15,764 nucleotides of DNA from JAWLBW01 sp041687475 (lineage in GTDB: Bacteria; J088; JAWLBW01). A program made the translations under genes and the position numbers. Shown one piece after another: positions 1 through 7,210 of this stretch (the stretch's first letter is position 1; each line of letters begins with the position of its first letter). Under the pieces are notes generated by a model, which was given only the letters and a program-made list of their open reading frames with translations, did not search any database and was not told the origin of the DNA. The stretch lies in the NCBI GenBank assembly GCA_041687475.1, contig JAWLBW010000082.1, positions 1 through 15,764 of the forward strand. The letters run 5' to 3'.

Positions 1-899
1 GTCCACGCCAACCCGAAAAGCGCAGCGGCATAAACCAGGGGGAAGGGGCCCCGCACGCTGACCAGCGATTCTGCAAGCAGAGCCTGCGTAAGAGAAGTCG
101 CGAAAAGCACCGCTGACGAAACGCCCGCGAGCACCAGCGATCGACGAATGACCCGCGCATCTACCTTCCATCGCACGCCCAGGAACAGCAGGGCCATCAA
201 TATCTGCAGGGCGTGCATGCCCAGGAAGTGCGCCACGCGAAGGTCGCCGACCTCGGCGCTCCAGCCGACGAGAGGTATTTTTTCCATTGCTCCGACATCC
301 AGCGCGCCGACGAAGTGCGTACCCGAGTCGACCTTCGCCCCGGTCTTCATGAGCGCAATCTGGGCTTCGGTCGGCTGGGCCATGAGCTGTCCGGTCAGTG
401 CGCCGGCAAGAAAGAGCACCATGCCGATGCGGGCGGTCAGTCGGCGCAGGTGAAAGCGGGATCCGGCTCCGAGCGGAGCCGGATCTCGAAACACGGCAAT
501 TGTAACCCGCAGCGCCATGAACCAGACCACCATGATGGCGACACCCATGACGGTGTAAAGTACGGCATCGCCTGTCGTGGAAACATTAAAGTGACTTCGC
601 ACGCCGCGACCGGCCTGCAACGAAATCGCAAAGAGCTCGATGGCCAGGCCGATGACCGTGACAGTGGCCGTACGCTCGGCGAGCTTGCGTCGGTTTTCTC
701 CAAGCAGGCCGAGCACCCAGGGCAGCGACAGTGTGTATACTCCGGTGGCCACCCAGAATTTGAAAGGCTTGAGCCAGACCGACTCGCCAAGAAGTTGGCG
801 CGGGTCGATCAACATGAGAATGGCGGTGATAAACGCTCCGAAAACCGCAACGACCGTGTAGATGTTAAGGCTGCGACGGAAGGTCTGGGTGGTCTTCAT
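1..899 (-). CDS. Uncharacterised polytopic membrane protein, C-terminus cut by window edge
   Basis: The minus-strand frame is open from an ATG at 899 down to base 1 with no stop, giving 299 visible residues. It reads as a membrane protein with about eight hydrophobic segments, near residues 12-31, 47-66, 78-95, 111-131, 155-173, 222-241, 252-271 and 283-299, and Arg/Lys-rich connectors. Motifs that look conserved are WLKPFKFW (42-49), GRGVRSHFN (97-105) and GDLRVAHFLGMHALQ (218-232). They recall, from memory, an uncharacterised family of bacterial membrane proteins, and I know no assigned function. Three histidines (103, 224, 229) sit at or near predicted membrane edges and could be metal or heme ligands, but that is speculation. 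The gene diverges from the TetR gene, and three operator-like repeats lie 19-78 bp upstream of its ATG, so repression by that TetR protein is likely. The plus-strand frame over this region is only its antisense shadow. Confidence 0.82.
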   Translation of the reverse strand, partial: MKTTQTFRRSLNIYTVVAVFGAFITAILMLIDPRQLLGESVWLKPFKFWVATGVYTLSLPWVLGLLGENRRKLAERTATVTVIGLAIELFAISLQAGRGVRSHFNVSTTGDAVLYTVMGVAIMVVWFMALRVTIAVFRDPAPLGAGSRFHLRRLTARIGMVLFLAGALTGQLMAQPTEAQIALMKTGAKVDSGTHFVGALDVGAMEKIPLVGWSAEVGDLRVAHFLGMHALQILMALLFLGVRWKVDARVIRRSLVLAGVSSAVLFATSLTQALLAESLVSVRGPFPLVYAAALFGLAW

Positions 900-917
900 A
901 CAAACCCCGACAGGGAA

Positions 918-977
918 GTTGACAGTGTAAACATTCCGAATGTTGACAGCGTAAACTTAAAAGTTGACAATGTCAAC
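918..977. promoter_or_regulatory. Three tandem palindromic operator-like elements between divergent genes
   Basis: Three 15-bp elements lie at 918-932 (GTTGACAGTGTAAAC), 942-956 (GTTGACAGCGTAAAC) and 963-977 (GTTGACAATGTCAAC). The third is a perfect inverted repeat, GTTGACA-N-TGTCAAC. The other two share the left arm exactly and have a TAAAC right end. Start-to-start spacing is 24 and 21 bp, about two helical turns, so bound dimers would sit on nearly the same face of the DNA. Short odd-centred palindromes between a TetR gene and a divergent target are the usual arrangement for TetR autoregulation and target repression. That these sites bind this repressor is inference. Confidence 0.75.
943..971 (+). 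promoter_or_regulatory. Candidate tetR promoter inside the operator repeats
   Basis: A perfect -35 hexamer TTGACA (943-948) is followed after 17 bp by GACAAT (966-971), four of six matches to the -10 consensus. Transcription would begin about 7 bp later, at 978, which is the A of the tetR ATG. The mRNA would therefore have no leader, in line with the absence of a Shine-Dalgarno sequence before that ATG. Both hexamers lie within operator copies 2 and 3, so repressor binding would block polymerase. The -35 match could be a by-product of the operator sequence itself, which limits confidence. Confidence 0.4.
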
Positions 978-1610
978 ATGCCAAAAGACACTGCCGAGAA
1001 GGCACCCTTCCACCACGGAGCCCTTCGCGAGGCCTTGCTCGATGCCGGCTTGCAGGTCATTGCCGAAAAGGGCGTGCAGGAATTCAGTCTGCGCGACATT
1101 GCACGCTCGGTCGGTGTATCGCACACTGCTCCCTATCGGCACTTTGCAAATAAGGAAGAGCTGCTGGCGGCCCTGGGGGTTCGTGGTTTCACCCTGTTCC
1201 GTGATCGGTTGCGGGAAGGGTGGGCAGCCCGATTTGAAGGTGAAAACTACTTCGAACGTTTTTTACGTATGGGCTGGGCTTATCTGCAGTTCGCGCGCGA
1301 CGAAAGCGCCTTGTTTCGCCTCATGTTTGCCGAGGTAATTTCCGACCCGCAGATATACGAATCGCTGCTTCTCGTTTCCGGGGAAAGTTTCGGGGTGCTG
1401 CAGGACGCCGTGAGTGAGGGATTTGAGCGGGAACTGATACATGGGCCGAGTCCGCTCGAAGTGGCCCTGCAAATCTGGGCAGGCGTGCACGGACTTTCGC
1501 ACCTGTGGATTGAAGGTCGTTTCAGCGCGCTCTGCAGTTACGGACTTGACGAGCACGAATTTCTCGACCGCTCCATTCGCGACCTCATCGAGCATCGGCG
1601 CCAACGGTAG
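978..1610 (+). CDS. TetR/AcrR-family transcriptional repressor
   Basis: This is a 210-residue one-component regulator, a usual length for TetR proteins. The N-terminal DNA-binding domain spans about residues 14-60, with the helix-turn-helix at 37-56 (SLRDIARSVGVSHTAPYRHF) followed by the typical ANKEELL. The C-terminal ligand and dimerisation domain contains WAGVHGL (167-173), the signature that names the WHG-type TetR C-terminal domain. The frame is open far upstream, but that part is antisense to the membrane-protein gene. The ATG at 978 comes directly after the third operator and begins the recognisable protein. No start codon lies in frame between 900 and 977. There is no Shine-Dalgarno sequence, so translation may be leaderless. 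The likely targets are its own gene and the divergent membrane protein. The ligand is unknown. Confidence 0.92.
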   Translation: MPKDTAEKAPFHHGALREALLDAGLQVIAEKGVQEFSLRDIARSVGVSHTAPYRHFANKEELLAALGVRGFTLFRDRLREGWAARFEGENYFERFLRMGWAYLQFARDESALFRLMFAEVISDPQIYESLLLVSGESFGVLQDAVSEGFERELIHGPSPLEVALQIWAGVHGLSHLWIEGRFSALCSYGLDEHEFLDRSIRDLIEHRRQR

Positions 1611-1640
1611 CCCCTTTTTCTACAGCCTGGTTCTATCCTG

Positions 1641-1679
1641 CCGACAACCGGCAACCGACAACCGAAGTGCACCCGTGCA
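1641..1679. repeat. Short direct repeat and small palindrome upstream of hemE
   Basis: The 134-bp gap between tetR and hemE holds a 10-bp direct repeat, CCGACAACCG, at 1641-1650 and 1655-1664. It is followed by a small palindrome TGCAC-CC-GTGCA at 1668-1679. The pair lies just upstream of a possible -10 box (TACAAT, 1690-1695), where an activator or repressor of the heme operon would be expected. I do not recognise the sequence as a known operator. Short GC-rich repeats of this size can also arise by chance. Confidence 0.4.
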
Positions 1680-1689
1680 TCCGACTCGA

Positions 1690-1695
1690 TACAAT
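1690..1695 (+). promoter_or_regulatory. Possible -10 box of the heme operon
   Basis: TACAAT matches the sigma-70 -10 consensus at five of six positions and lies 49 bp before the hemE GTG. It would give a leader of roughly 40 nt. No good -35 hexamer is visible at the right distance: the bases 16-18 bp upstream fall in the TGCAC palindrome. The promoter would therefore be weak, activator dependent, or wrongly assigned. Confidence 0.28.
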
Positions 1696-1744
1696 GTATG
1701 GTTACGCCTGCCGGCATTTCATACACTCGAACCGGACTGCTATC

Positions 1745-2791
1745 GTGACTCATCGCTTCATCAACGCCTGCTTTCGTGAACCTGTCGATCGTACTCCCAT
1801 CTGGATGATGCGCCAGGCGGGGCGATACATGCCCGAGTACATGGCCATTCGCAAGGAACACTCCTTTCTCGACATGTGCCATACGCCCGAGCTGGCGGCC
1901 GAAGTGACGCTGCAGCCCATCGATTACCTGGGAGTAGACGCGGCCATTCTCTTCAGCGATATTCTTGTGCTGCCCGACGCCATGGGGCTTGGTTTGTCCT
2001 TCCGCAAAGACCATGGGCCCCAGTTTGCGTACCCTGTACGTTCGTCGGAGGATGTTGCCCGCGTGAAGGTGCCCGACCCCCGCAAGGATATGGACTACGT
2101 GCTCGAAGCCGTGCGGCTGATTCAGGAGCGGCAGGCCGGTCGCGTGCCGCTCATCGGTTTCGCCGGCGCGCCGTTTACCGTCGCCAGCTACATGGTCGAA
2201 GGGCAGGGCAGCAAAGACTACGCGCTCATCAAGGGCATGGCCCTCGGCGCGCCCAAGGTCTTCAACGAGCTGATGACCAAGGTCACCGACGCGACCATCG
2301 CCTATCTCAACGCGCAGATCGAGGCCGGTGCCGACGCAGTGCAGGTTTTCGACACCTGGGCCGGACAGCTGCCCCAACACGTTTATGTCGAACAGGTGCT
2401 GCCTCACGTGCAGCGACTCTTCAAGGAACTCGACCGCAACCACGGCGGGCGCCGCATCGCCACGATTTACTTCGCCAAGGGCGCCGGCGTCTGGCTCGAG
2501 CACCTGAGCACCATCGACTGCAACGTGCTGGGCCTGGACTGGACGGTGAATCTGGGCGATGCCCGCAAACGGCTCGACGATCGCTTTGCGTTGCAGGGAA
2601 ATCTCGATCCGACCACGCTGCTCACCTCGCCCGAGGTCATCAGGGCCGAGGCCCTGCGCGTGCTGGAAAGTTACGGCGACGGACCGGGACACATTTTCAA
2701 TCTGGGGCACGGCATTCTGCCCTCGGTACCGCCGGCGCACGCCAAGGTGCTCGTCGAAACCGTGCAGCAATATCGCCCCGTGGGGAGGTAA
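1745..2791 (+). CDS. hemE: Uroporphyrinogen decarboxylase
   Basis: This cytoplasmic enzyme removes the four acetate carboxyl groups of uroporphyrinogen III to give coproporphyrinogen III. The protein has 348 residues (E. coli HemE has 354). It shows the family signature RQAGRYMPEY at residues 23-32, with substrate-binding Arg23 and Arg27. It also has the catalytic aspartate Asp72 in LFSDILV, GAPFTVASYM with Tyr149, FDTWAGQL, and the C-terminal NLGHGILP histidine loop. I chose the GTG at 1745 because the protein then begins MTHRFINACFREPVDRTPIW, which aligns with the family N-terminus. The in-frame ATGs further upstream (1667, 1694) would add a non-conserved leader. The Shine-Dalgarno match before the GTG is weak. 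It is first in the hem operon, with an 11-bp gap to hemN. Confidence 0.97.
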   Translation: MTHRFINACFREPVDRTPIWMMRQAGRYMPEYMAIRKEHSFLDMCHTPELAAEVTLQPIDYLGVDAAILFSDILVLPDAMGLGLSFRKDHGPQFAYPVRSSEDVARVKVPDPRKDMDYVLEAVRLIQERQAGRVPLIGFAGAPFTVASYMVEGQGSKDYALIKGMALGAPKVFNELMTKVTDATIAYLNAQIEAGADAVQVFDTWAGQLPQHVYVEQVLPHVQRLFKELDRNHGGRRIATIYFAKGAGVWLEHLSTIDCNVLGLDWTVNLGDARKRLDDRFALQGNLDPTTLLTSPEVIRAEALRVLESYGDGPGHIFNLGHGILPSVPPAHAKVLVETVQQYRPVGR

Positions 2792-2793
2792 GA

Positions 2794-2799
2794 AGGAGG
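2794..2799 (+). promoter_or_regulatory. Ribosome binding site of hemN
   Basis: A perfect AGGAGG lies just 3 bp after the hemE stop codon (TAA, 2789-2791) and 3 bp before the hemN ATG at 2803. It fixes the hemN start and excludes the very long frame that continues upstream through hemE. Confidence 0.85.
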
Positions 2800-2802
2800 A
2801 AC

Positions 2803-4179
2803 ATGGCGACGCGAATACCCACCGAGCTCATCAAAAAATACGACCGTCCGGGCCCGCGGTACACCAGCTACCCGACCGCGGTCGAATTCAGCGACTCGTT
2901 CGGACCGGCCGAATACGCCGAGAACCTGCGCGAGACCAACCAGACCGGTGAGCGCCCGCTGTCGCTGTACTTCCACCTGCCTTTCTGCGAGAAGGTCTGC
3001 TATTTCTGCGGCTGCAACGTCATTTACACGAACAAGCGCGACCGGGCCATTCCCTACGTCGACCACGTCATTCGTGAGATGGAACTGGTGCGTCCGCTCG
3101 TGCACGCCGACCGCAGGGTCACGCAGCTGCATTGGGGCGGTGGAACGCCGACTTTTCTCAAGCCCGAGCTGATGCGTAAGCTCATGGAGGCCACGAAGCG
3201 CCTCTTTCCCTTTGCCGATGATGCCGAAATCGGCATCGAGGTCGACCCGCGCGAGGCCGGCGACGAGCATATCGAAACGCTGGGCGAAATCGGTTTCAAC
3301 CGTCTCTCGATGGGCGTGCAGGACTTCGCGCCCGAAGTTCAGCGGGCCGTCAACCGTATTCAGCCGTTCGAGCTCACGGCCGATCGCTTGAAGAAAGCCC
3401 GTGCGGTTGGTTTCACCAGTGTGAACCTCGACCTCATGTACGGTTTGCCGAAGCAGACCCTCGAAACCATGAGCGACACGCTCGAACGCACGATTTCACT
3501 GCGGCCCGACCGTATTGCCTTCTTCAACTTCGCCTGGCTGCCCGAGCTGAAGAAGCACATGCGCCGCATCAATCCCGACGAAATTCCCAGCCCCGACGTC
3601 AAACTGCAGCTGCTCGAAATGGCGGTGAACAAACTCAATGAAGCGGGTTACCGCTACATCGGCATGGACCATTTCGCCCTGCCCGAAGACGAGCTGTGCA
3701 AGGCACTCGACGCGGGCACGCTGCACCGGAATTTCCAGGGTTATACGACGCATGCCGAGGCCGATCTGTACGGTTTCGGCGTCACGTCTATCTCGGAAAT
3801 CGGCGCCACTTACTCGCAGAACGACAAGATCAACGAGCCCTATCAGGCCAAGGTCGAACGCGGCGACTTTCCCACCATTCGCGGGGTGCGCCTCACGCAG
3901 GACGATCTGATTCGTCGCGACGTGATCATGGGCCTCATCAACCGCATGCACGTCGATCTGGCAGACGTGGGCCAGAAGTTCGGCATTGAACCGGCGGCTT
4001 ACTTCGAGGGCGACATTGCCGAACTGCGTCCCTTTATCGAAGACGGCCTGGTCACGGTCGAAGGCCTCCACATCAGGGTTACCGAGCCCGGCCGGTTTCT
4101 CATTCGCAACATCTGCATGACCTTCGACGCCTACCTGAAGCTGGCGCCGGCCGAAAAGAAGTTCTCGCGCACCATCTGA
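2803..4179 (+). CDS. hemN: Oxygen-independent coproporphyrinogen III oxidase (radical SAM)
   Basis: This enzyme oxidatively decarboxylates the two propionates on rings A and B of coproporphyrinogen III, forming protoporphyrinogen IX. It uses a [4Fe-4S] cluster and S-adenosylmethionine instead of oxygen. The protein has 458 residues, almost identical in length to E. coli HemN. Tyr56 and Cys62, Cys66, Cys69 and Cys71 (CEKVCYFCGC) fall at the same numbers as in E. coli HemN. They comprise the cluster-binding CxxxC-aromatic-xC motif plus the extra cysteine of true HemN. The SAM-binding GGGTPTFL is at 112-119. The N-terminal KKYDRPGPRYTSYPT and the C-terminal HemN domain (IRNICMTFDAYL near residues 430-441) separate it from HemW-type relatives. 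It sits between hemE and hemH, in pathway context. Confidence 0.97.
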   Translation: MATRIPTELIKKYDRPGPRYTSYPTAVEFSDSFGPAEYAENLRETNQTGERPLSLYFHLPFCEKVCYFCGCNVIYTNKRDRAIPYVDHVIREMELVRPLVHADRRVTQLHWGGGTPTFLKPELMRKLMEATKRLFPFADDAEIGIEVDPREAGDEHIETLGEIGFNRLSMGVQDFAPEVQRAVNRIQPFELTADRLKKARAVGFTSVNLDLMYGLPKQTLETMSDTLERTISLRPDRIAFFNFAWLPELKKHMRRINPDEIPSPDVKLQLLEMAVNKLNEAGYRYIGMDHFALPEDELCKALDAGTLHRNFQGYTTHAEADLYGFGVTSISEIGATYSQNDKINEPYQAKVERGDFPTIRGVRLTQDDLIRRDVIMGLINRMHVDLADVGQKFGIEPAAYFEGDIAELRPFIEDGLVTVEGLHIRVTEPGRFLIRNICMTFDAYLKLAPAEKKFSRTI

Positions 4180-4192
4180 AGGCTGAAAACGA

Positions 4193-5149
4193 ATGAAAGC
4201 GGTAGTGCTGTTCAATCTGGGCGGACCGAAGACGCTCGACGATGTCGAGCCCTTTCTGTTCAACCTGTTCGCAGACCCCGACGTGATTCGCCTTCCGCCG
4301 GTCGTGCGCTGGTTTCAGAAACCGCTGGCACGCCGCATCTCGCGTAAGCGGGCGCCCGAGTCGCAGGAGAATTACAAGAAAATCGGCAATGGCAGTCCGC
4401 TGCTGGCTAACACCGAGGCGCAAGCCCGCGCGCTCGAGGCGGCGTTGGGCGAGGGCTACAAGGTTTACGTCGCCATGCGGTACTGGCATCCCTTCGCCCA
4501 TGAGGCGATTGAGGCCATGCGCGCCGATGGGGTCGAAGAGGTCGTCATGCTGCCTCTTTATCCCCAGCACAGCATCAGCACGACCACGTCGAGCGTCAAC
4601 GACTTCGAGGCGGCGCTGGAAGCGGCGGGGTGGAACCCCCCCGTTCGCCTGATTCATCACTGGCACGACCGCGACGCCTACCAGCGACTGGTGGCCGAAT
4701 CCATTGCGACCGCCCTCGGCGATACTTCGCCTTCGCAGGCTCATCTGCTCTTCAGCGCCCACGGCGTGCCCGTGTCCTACGTCACGAAGTACGGCGATGT
4801 GTATCAGCGGCATGTGGAAGAGACGGTCGAAGGAGTTGTGAAGCGACTTCCCCCTGAATTGAGCCATTCGCTGTGCTATCAGTCGCGCGTAGGTCCGGTG
4901 AAGTGGCTCGAACCCGATATCGAGCAGGAGCTTCCGCGTCTGGCGCAGGGTGAACGCAAGACCCTGCTGGTCTATCCGGTGTCGTTTGTGTCCGAACATG
5001 TCGAAACGCTCTTCGAGCTCGACATACTCTACGGCGAACCGGCGAAGGAACTGGGCTTCGATTATCGCCGCGTTCACACCCTGGGCGACAATTCGGAACT
5101 CGCCGCCCTTCTGGCGCAACTGGTTCGTGAAAGCGAGGCCGGGGTATGA
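4193..5149 (+). CDS. hemH: Ferrochelatase
   Basis: This enzyme inserts Fe(II) into protoporphyrin IX to make protoheme, usually as a soluble or membrane-associated protein. It has 318 residues, in the range of short bacterial ferrochelatases without C-terminal extension. The N-terminal VLFNLGGPKTL is typical. The metal-site His190 lies in LFSAHGVPVSY and the acidic partner Glu271 in SFVSEHVETLFELD. Their spacing of 81 residues equals that of the His183/Glu264 pair in B. subtilis ferrochelatase. The start lies 13 bp after hemN, with a modest AAGG about 10 bp upstream. The stop overlaps the hemG start by ATGA, which implies translational coupling. A coproporphyrin-type (CpfC) role cannot be fully excluded from motifs, but the adjacent hemN argues for protoporphyrin as substrate. 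Confidence 0.96.
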   Translation: MKAVVLFNLGGPKTLDDVEPFLFNLFADPDVIRLPPVVRWFQKPLARRISRKRAPESQENYKKIGNGSPLLANTEAQARALEAALGEGYKVYVAMRYWHPFAHEAIEAMRADGVEEVVMLPLYPQHSISTTTSSVNDFEAALEAAGWNPPVRLIHHWHDRDAYQRLVAESIATALGDTSPSQAHLLFSAHGVPVSYVTKYGDVYQRHVEETVEGVVKRLPPELSHSLCYQSRVGPVKWLEPDIEQELPRLAQGERKTLLVYPVSFVSEHVETLFELDILYGEPAKELGFDYRRVHTLGDNSELAALLAQLVRESEAGV

Positions 5150-6474
5150 AGCGAGTCGCCATCATCGGCGCAGGTGTCTGCGGACTTACCGCCGCGCGGT
5201 CGCTTGAGCGCGAGGGTTGCTCGGTCGCCGTTTTCGAGCGTGAAGCCGAAGTGGGCGGCGCGGCTCGCACCCGGCTCGAAGACGGGTGGAGAACCGAGTG
5301 GGGCCCCAACACGCTTTCGGCCGGCCAGGACACCCTTGATCGCCTGGCCTCGTTCGGACTGGCCGAGTGCATGATCGAGGCCTCGCCGCTCGCATCGCGG
5401 CGCTATCTGGTCAAGAACGGCGCACCGACGCCGCTTCCAGGCAAGCCCCCGGAAATTTTCGGCACCAAGCTCTTTTCCGTCGGCGCGCGCCTGCGTCTCA
5501 TTCGCGAGCTTTTTGTCGGTCGCGCGCCCGAAGAGGCCGAAGAGTCGGTGGCCGGTTTCGTGCGCCGGCGTCTGGGCGAAGAGTGGCTCGTGCGGGCCGT
5601 TGCTCCGTTTATTTCCGGCGTCTATGCCGGCGACCCCGAAAAGCTCAGTCTGAAGCATGCGCTTCCGCGCATGCATGCATTGGAAACGAAGTACGGCAGC
5701 CTCATTCGCGGCGCCGTGAAGATGAAGGGCATGGGCGGGCGCAAGCTCTATTCGACCCGTGACGGTGTCGGGGGACTGACTTCGGGGCTTGCCGAAGGGC
5801 TGGCCGACCTGCGCCTCGGTACCGCGGTCGAATCCATGCGCCGTGACGAAGGGCGCTGGATCGTGCGTACGGCCGCAGGTGATGACGCCTTCGATACGAT
5901 CGTGCTGACCGTGAGCGCCCCCGCGGCCGCCGAGTTGGTGCGCGGCGTCGATACTGCGGCCGCCGACGTTCTGCAATCGGTATATGCGCCCCCGATTGTG
6001 GTCGTGCATCACGGCTACCGTCGCGAGAAGGTCGCTCACCCCCTCGACGGATTCGGAATGCTCATGCCCCGGATCGAGGGTATTCGAACCTTGGGCACGC
6101 TGTTCATGTCGACAATGTTTCCCGATCGGGCGCCCGAAGGGCATGTCCTGCTGACGTCGTACGTCGGCGGCGCGTTGGATACGGACGTTTCCGAAGCCGA
6201 CCCTGCCGACATCGCTATGCAAACGGTGGCCGAGCATCGCGGCCTGCTCGGCATCGAGGGCGAACCGGCTTATGTTCGGGCACACCTGGTTCGACAGGCC
6301 ATTCCCCAGTACAACCTGGGGTACGGCCGCATTCTCGCCGGCGTGAAGGACGCCGAAAGCAGACAGGCCGGCCTGCTGTTGCGCGGTAATTACATCGGCG
6401 GCGTGGCGCTGCCCGATCGCATCGCGGCCGGTGTCGCAATCGCTTCTGAAATTCAAAGAGAAGAGCACGCATGA
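5146..6474 (+). CDS. hemG: Protoporphyrinogen oxidase, FAD-dependent HemY/PPOX type
   Basis: This flavoenzyme removes six electrons from protoporphyrinogen IX to form protoporphyrin IX. The protein has 442 residues. Its FAD-binding Rossmann motif GAGVCG is at residues 8-13, followed by VFEREAEVGGAART, the usual GG doublet of amine-oxidase-like flavoproteins. The middle contains SGVYAGDPEKLSLKHALPRM, and the C-terminal FAD signature is IGGVALPDRIAAG at 417-429. The symbol hemG follows common annotation of this FAD type; it is unrelated to the flavodoxin-like E. coli HemG and is often called hemY. It starts inside the hemH stop and ends in an ATGA overlap with the next gene. Members using oxygen as acceptor, and members acting on coproporphyrinogen III (CgoX), look alike, but the HemN context supports the protoporphyrin route. 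Confidence 0.95.
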   Translation: MKRVAIIGAGVCGLTAARSLEREGCSVAVFEREAEVGGAARTRLEDGWRTEWGPNTLSAGQDTLDRLASFGLAECMIEASPLASRRYLVKNGAPTPLPGKPPEIFGTKLFSVGARLRLIRELFVGRAPEEAEESVAGFVRRRLGEEWLVRAVAPFISGVYAGDPEKLSLKHALPRMHALETKYGSLIRGAVKMKGMGGRKLYSTRDGVGGLTSGLAEGLADLRLGTAVESMRRDEGRWIVRTAAGDDAFDTIVLTVSAPAAAELVRGVDTAAADVLQSVYAPPIVVVHHGYRREKVAHPLDGFGMLMPRIEGIRTLGTLFMSTMFPDRAPEGHVLLTSYVGGALDTDVSEADPADIAMQTVAEHRGLLGIEGEPAYVRAHLVRQAIPQYNLGYGRILAGVKDAESRQAGLLLRGNYIGGVALPDRIAAGVAIASEIQREEHA

Positions 6475-6959
6475 TTTGCATCGTCAATACCGCCGGCCTG
6501 CAGACCCTGACCAACGAAAAGGGCACGTCCTTTACCATTCCGCTGCCCCTCATTCGTGAGGCGTTCCGGGCCGACATTCGTAACAAGGACGACCTGAAAG
6601 CCTTTCTCGACAAGTGGGGGGCCGATGAAGAAGGTACCCGTCAGTTGCTTGACGACGACTTCGACCTGAAGTACTGGCACGACAGCCTGGCGAACGTGGG
6701 ACTTTCGATTGAGAGCCTGCGCGACCTGACTACCGAATACGACTTCTTCAGCGAGTCACGGGGCAAGGCGCCTGTCGAGCTGGTCCTGCATCCGTCGGAA
6801 TTGGGCACGGTGGGCACTTTTCTGGCCAAGCAGGGAACGATTGCCGACGACCCCTTTCGTCCCCGCCGCGACGAGGCTGCACGGGCCTACCTGCAAGCGC
6901 ATTTCAATTTGACCGACGTGCGGGTCGAAGAGCAGACGCCGTTGGGCGGCTTCCGCTGA
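6471..6959 (+). CDS. Uncharacterised acidic protein, last gene of heme operon
   Basis: The protein has 162 residues and starts at an ATG that overlaps the hemG stop (ATGA), with AGAGAAGAG upstream as ribosome binding site, so it is very likely co-translated with the oxidase. I recognise no domain. It has one cysteine (Cys3), no signal peptide and no hydrophobic segment, so it should be cytoplasmic. Acidic clusters occur around residues 60-65 (DDDFD-like), and mixed helix/turn composition suggests a small globular protein. C-terminal features are ELVLHPSELGTVGTFLAKQG and a final TPLGGFR. Codon and base composition match the hem genes, so there is no sign of recent insertion. Position suggests a role tied to porphyrin oxidation or heme handling. 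No function is claimed. Confidence 0.85.
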   Translation: MICIVNTAGLQTLTNEKGTSFTIPLPLIREAFRADIRNKDDLKAFLDKWGADEEGTRQLLDDDFDLKYWHDSLANVGLSIESLRDLTTEYDFFSESRGKAPVELVLHPSELGTVGTFLAKQGTIADDPFRPRRDEAARAYLQAHFNLTDVRVEEQTPLGGFR

Positions 6960-6985
6960 AAAGGGACTTCCGCTTTGTTGCCTCT

Positions 6986-7007
6986 GGCCCCGTTCGGGGC
7001 CTTTTTT
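6986..7007 (+). terminator. Rho-independent terminator of the heme operon
   Basis: GGCCCC (6986-6991) and GGGGCC (6996-7001) form a 6-bp all-GC stem around the loop GTTC. Six T residues follow (7002-7007). It lies 26 bp after the orf162 stop, which marks that gene as the operon's last. Confidence 0.92.
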
Positions 7008-7183
7008 GTCCGCTCGGCGAACTTCGGCGATCGTACAAAAGTGTTGCTTCGGGCCTATACCCGCCTGCGAAAATTATCGGCAGCCGCAGGCTTCCCCTGA
7101 CGGGATTCTGCCTCATCGGCCATCGTTTCAGCCTGAAGACGCGCTTTCTTACCGGGGGCCGGTGTCTTGGCATGGTTACAGCT

Positions 7184-7210
7184 ATTCCTGTTGCAAACCC
7201 CAACAGGAGT
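7184..7210 (+). promoter_or_regulatory. Hairpin covering the porin Shine-Dalgarno sequence
   Basis: CCTGTTG (7187-7193) and CAACAGG (7201-7207) are perfect complements around the loop CAAACCC. The pairing extends outward through T7186-A7208, T7185-G7209 (wobble) and A7184-T7210, giving a 10-bp stem. The 3' arm contains the whole Shine-Dalgarno AGGAG (7205-7209), and the porin ATG follows at 7216. In the folded state the ribosome binding site would be hidden. Such structures act as RNA thermometers or as targets of small RNAs or proteins. Which of these applies here is not shown by the sequence. Confidence 0.55.

Noticed and set aside
213..977. Long N-terminal extension of the TetR reading frame
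   Set aside because: It is antisense to the membrane-protein gene, has low-complexity polar composition unlike any TetR leader, and the recognisable repressor begins at 978.
1538..2770. 410-residue minus-strand frame opposite hemE
   Set aside because: It lies opposite a gene with all the expected catalytic residues and reads as His/Gly/Val-rich shadow sequence, as seen opposite other high-GC genes.
1876..2802. Upstream extension of the hemN frame through hemE
   Set aside because: The extension is Arg/Ala-rich shadow sequence. The AGGAGG at 2794-2799 and family length fix the start at 2803.
5074..6468. 464-residue minus-strand frame opposite hemG
   Set aside because: No domain is recognisable, and the plus strand carries a complete FAD-dependent oxidase with correct motifs at both ends.
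7044..7188. Possible porin promoter (TTGCTT at 7044, TTGGCA at 7167)
   Set aside because: No -10 hexamer lies at a suitable distance from either, so no promoter is called.
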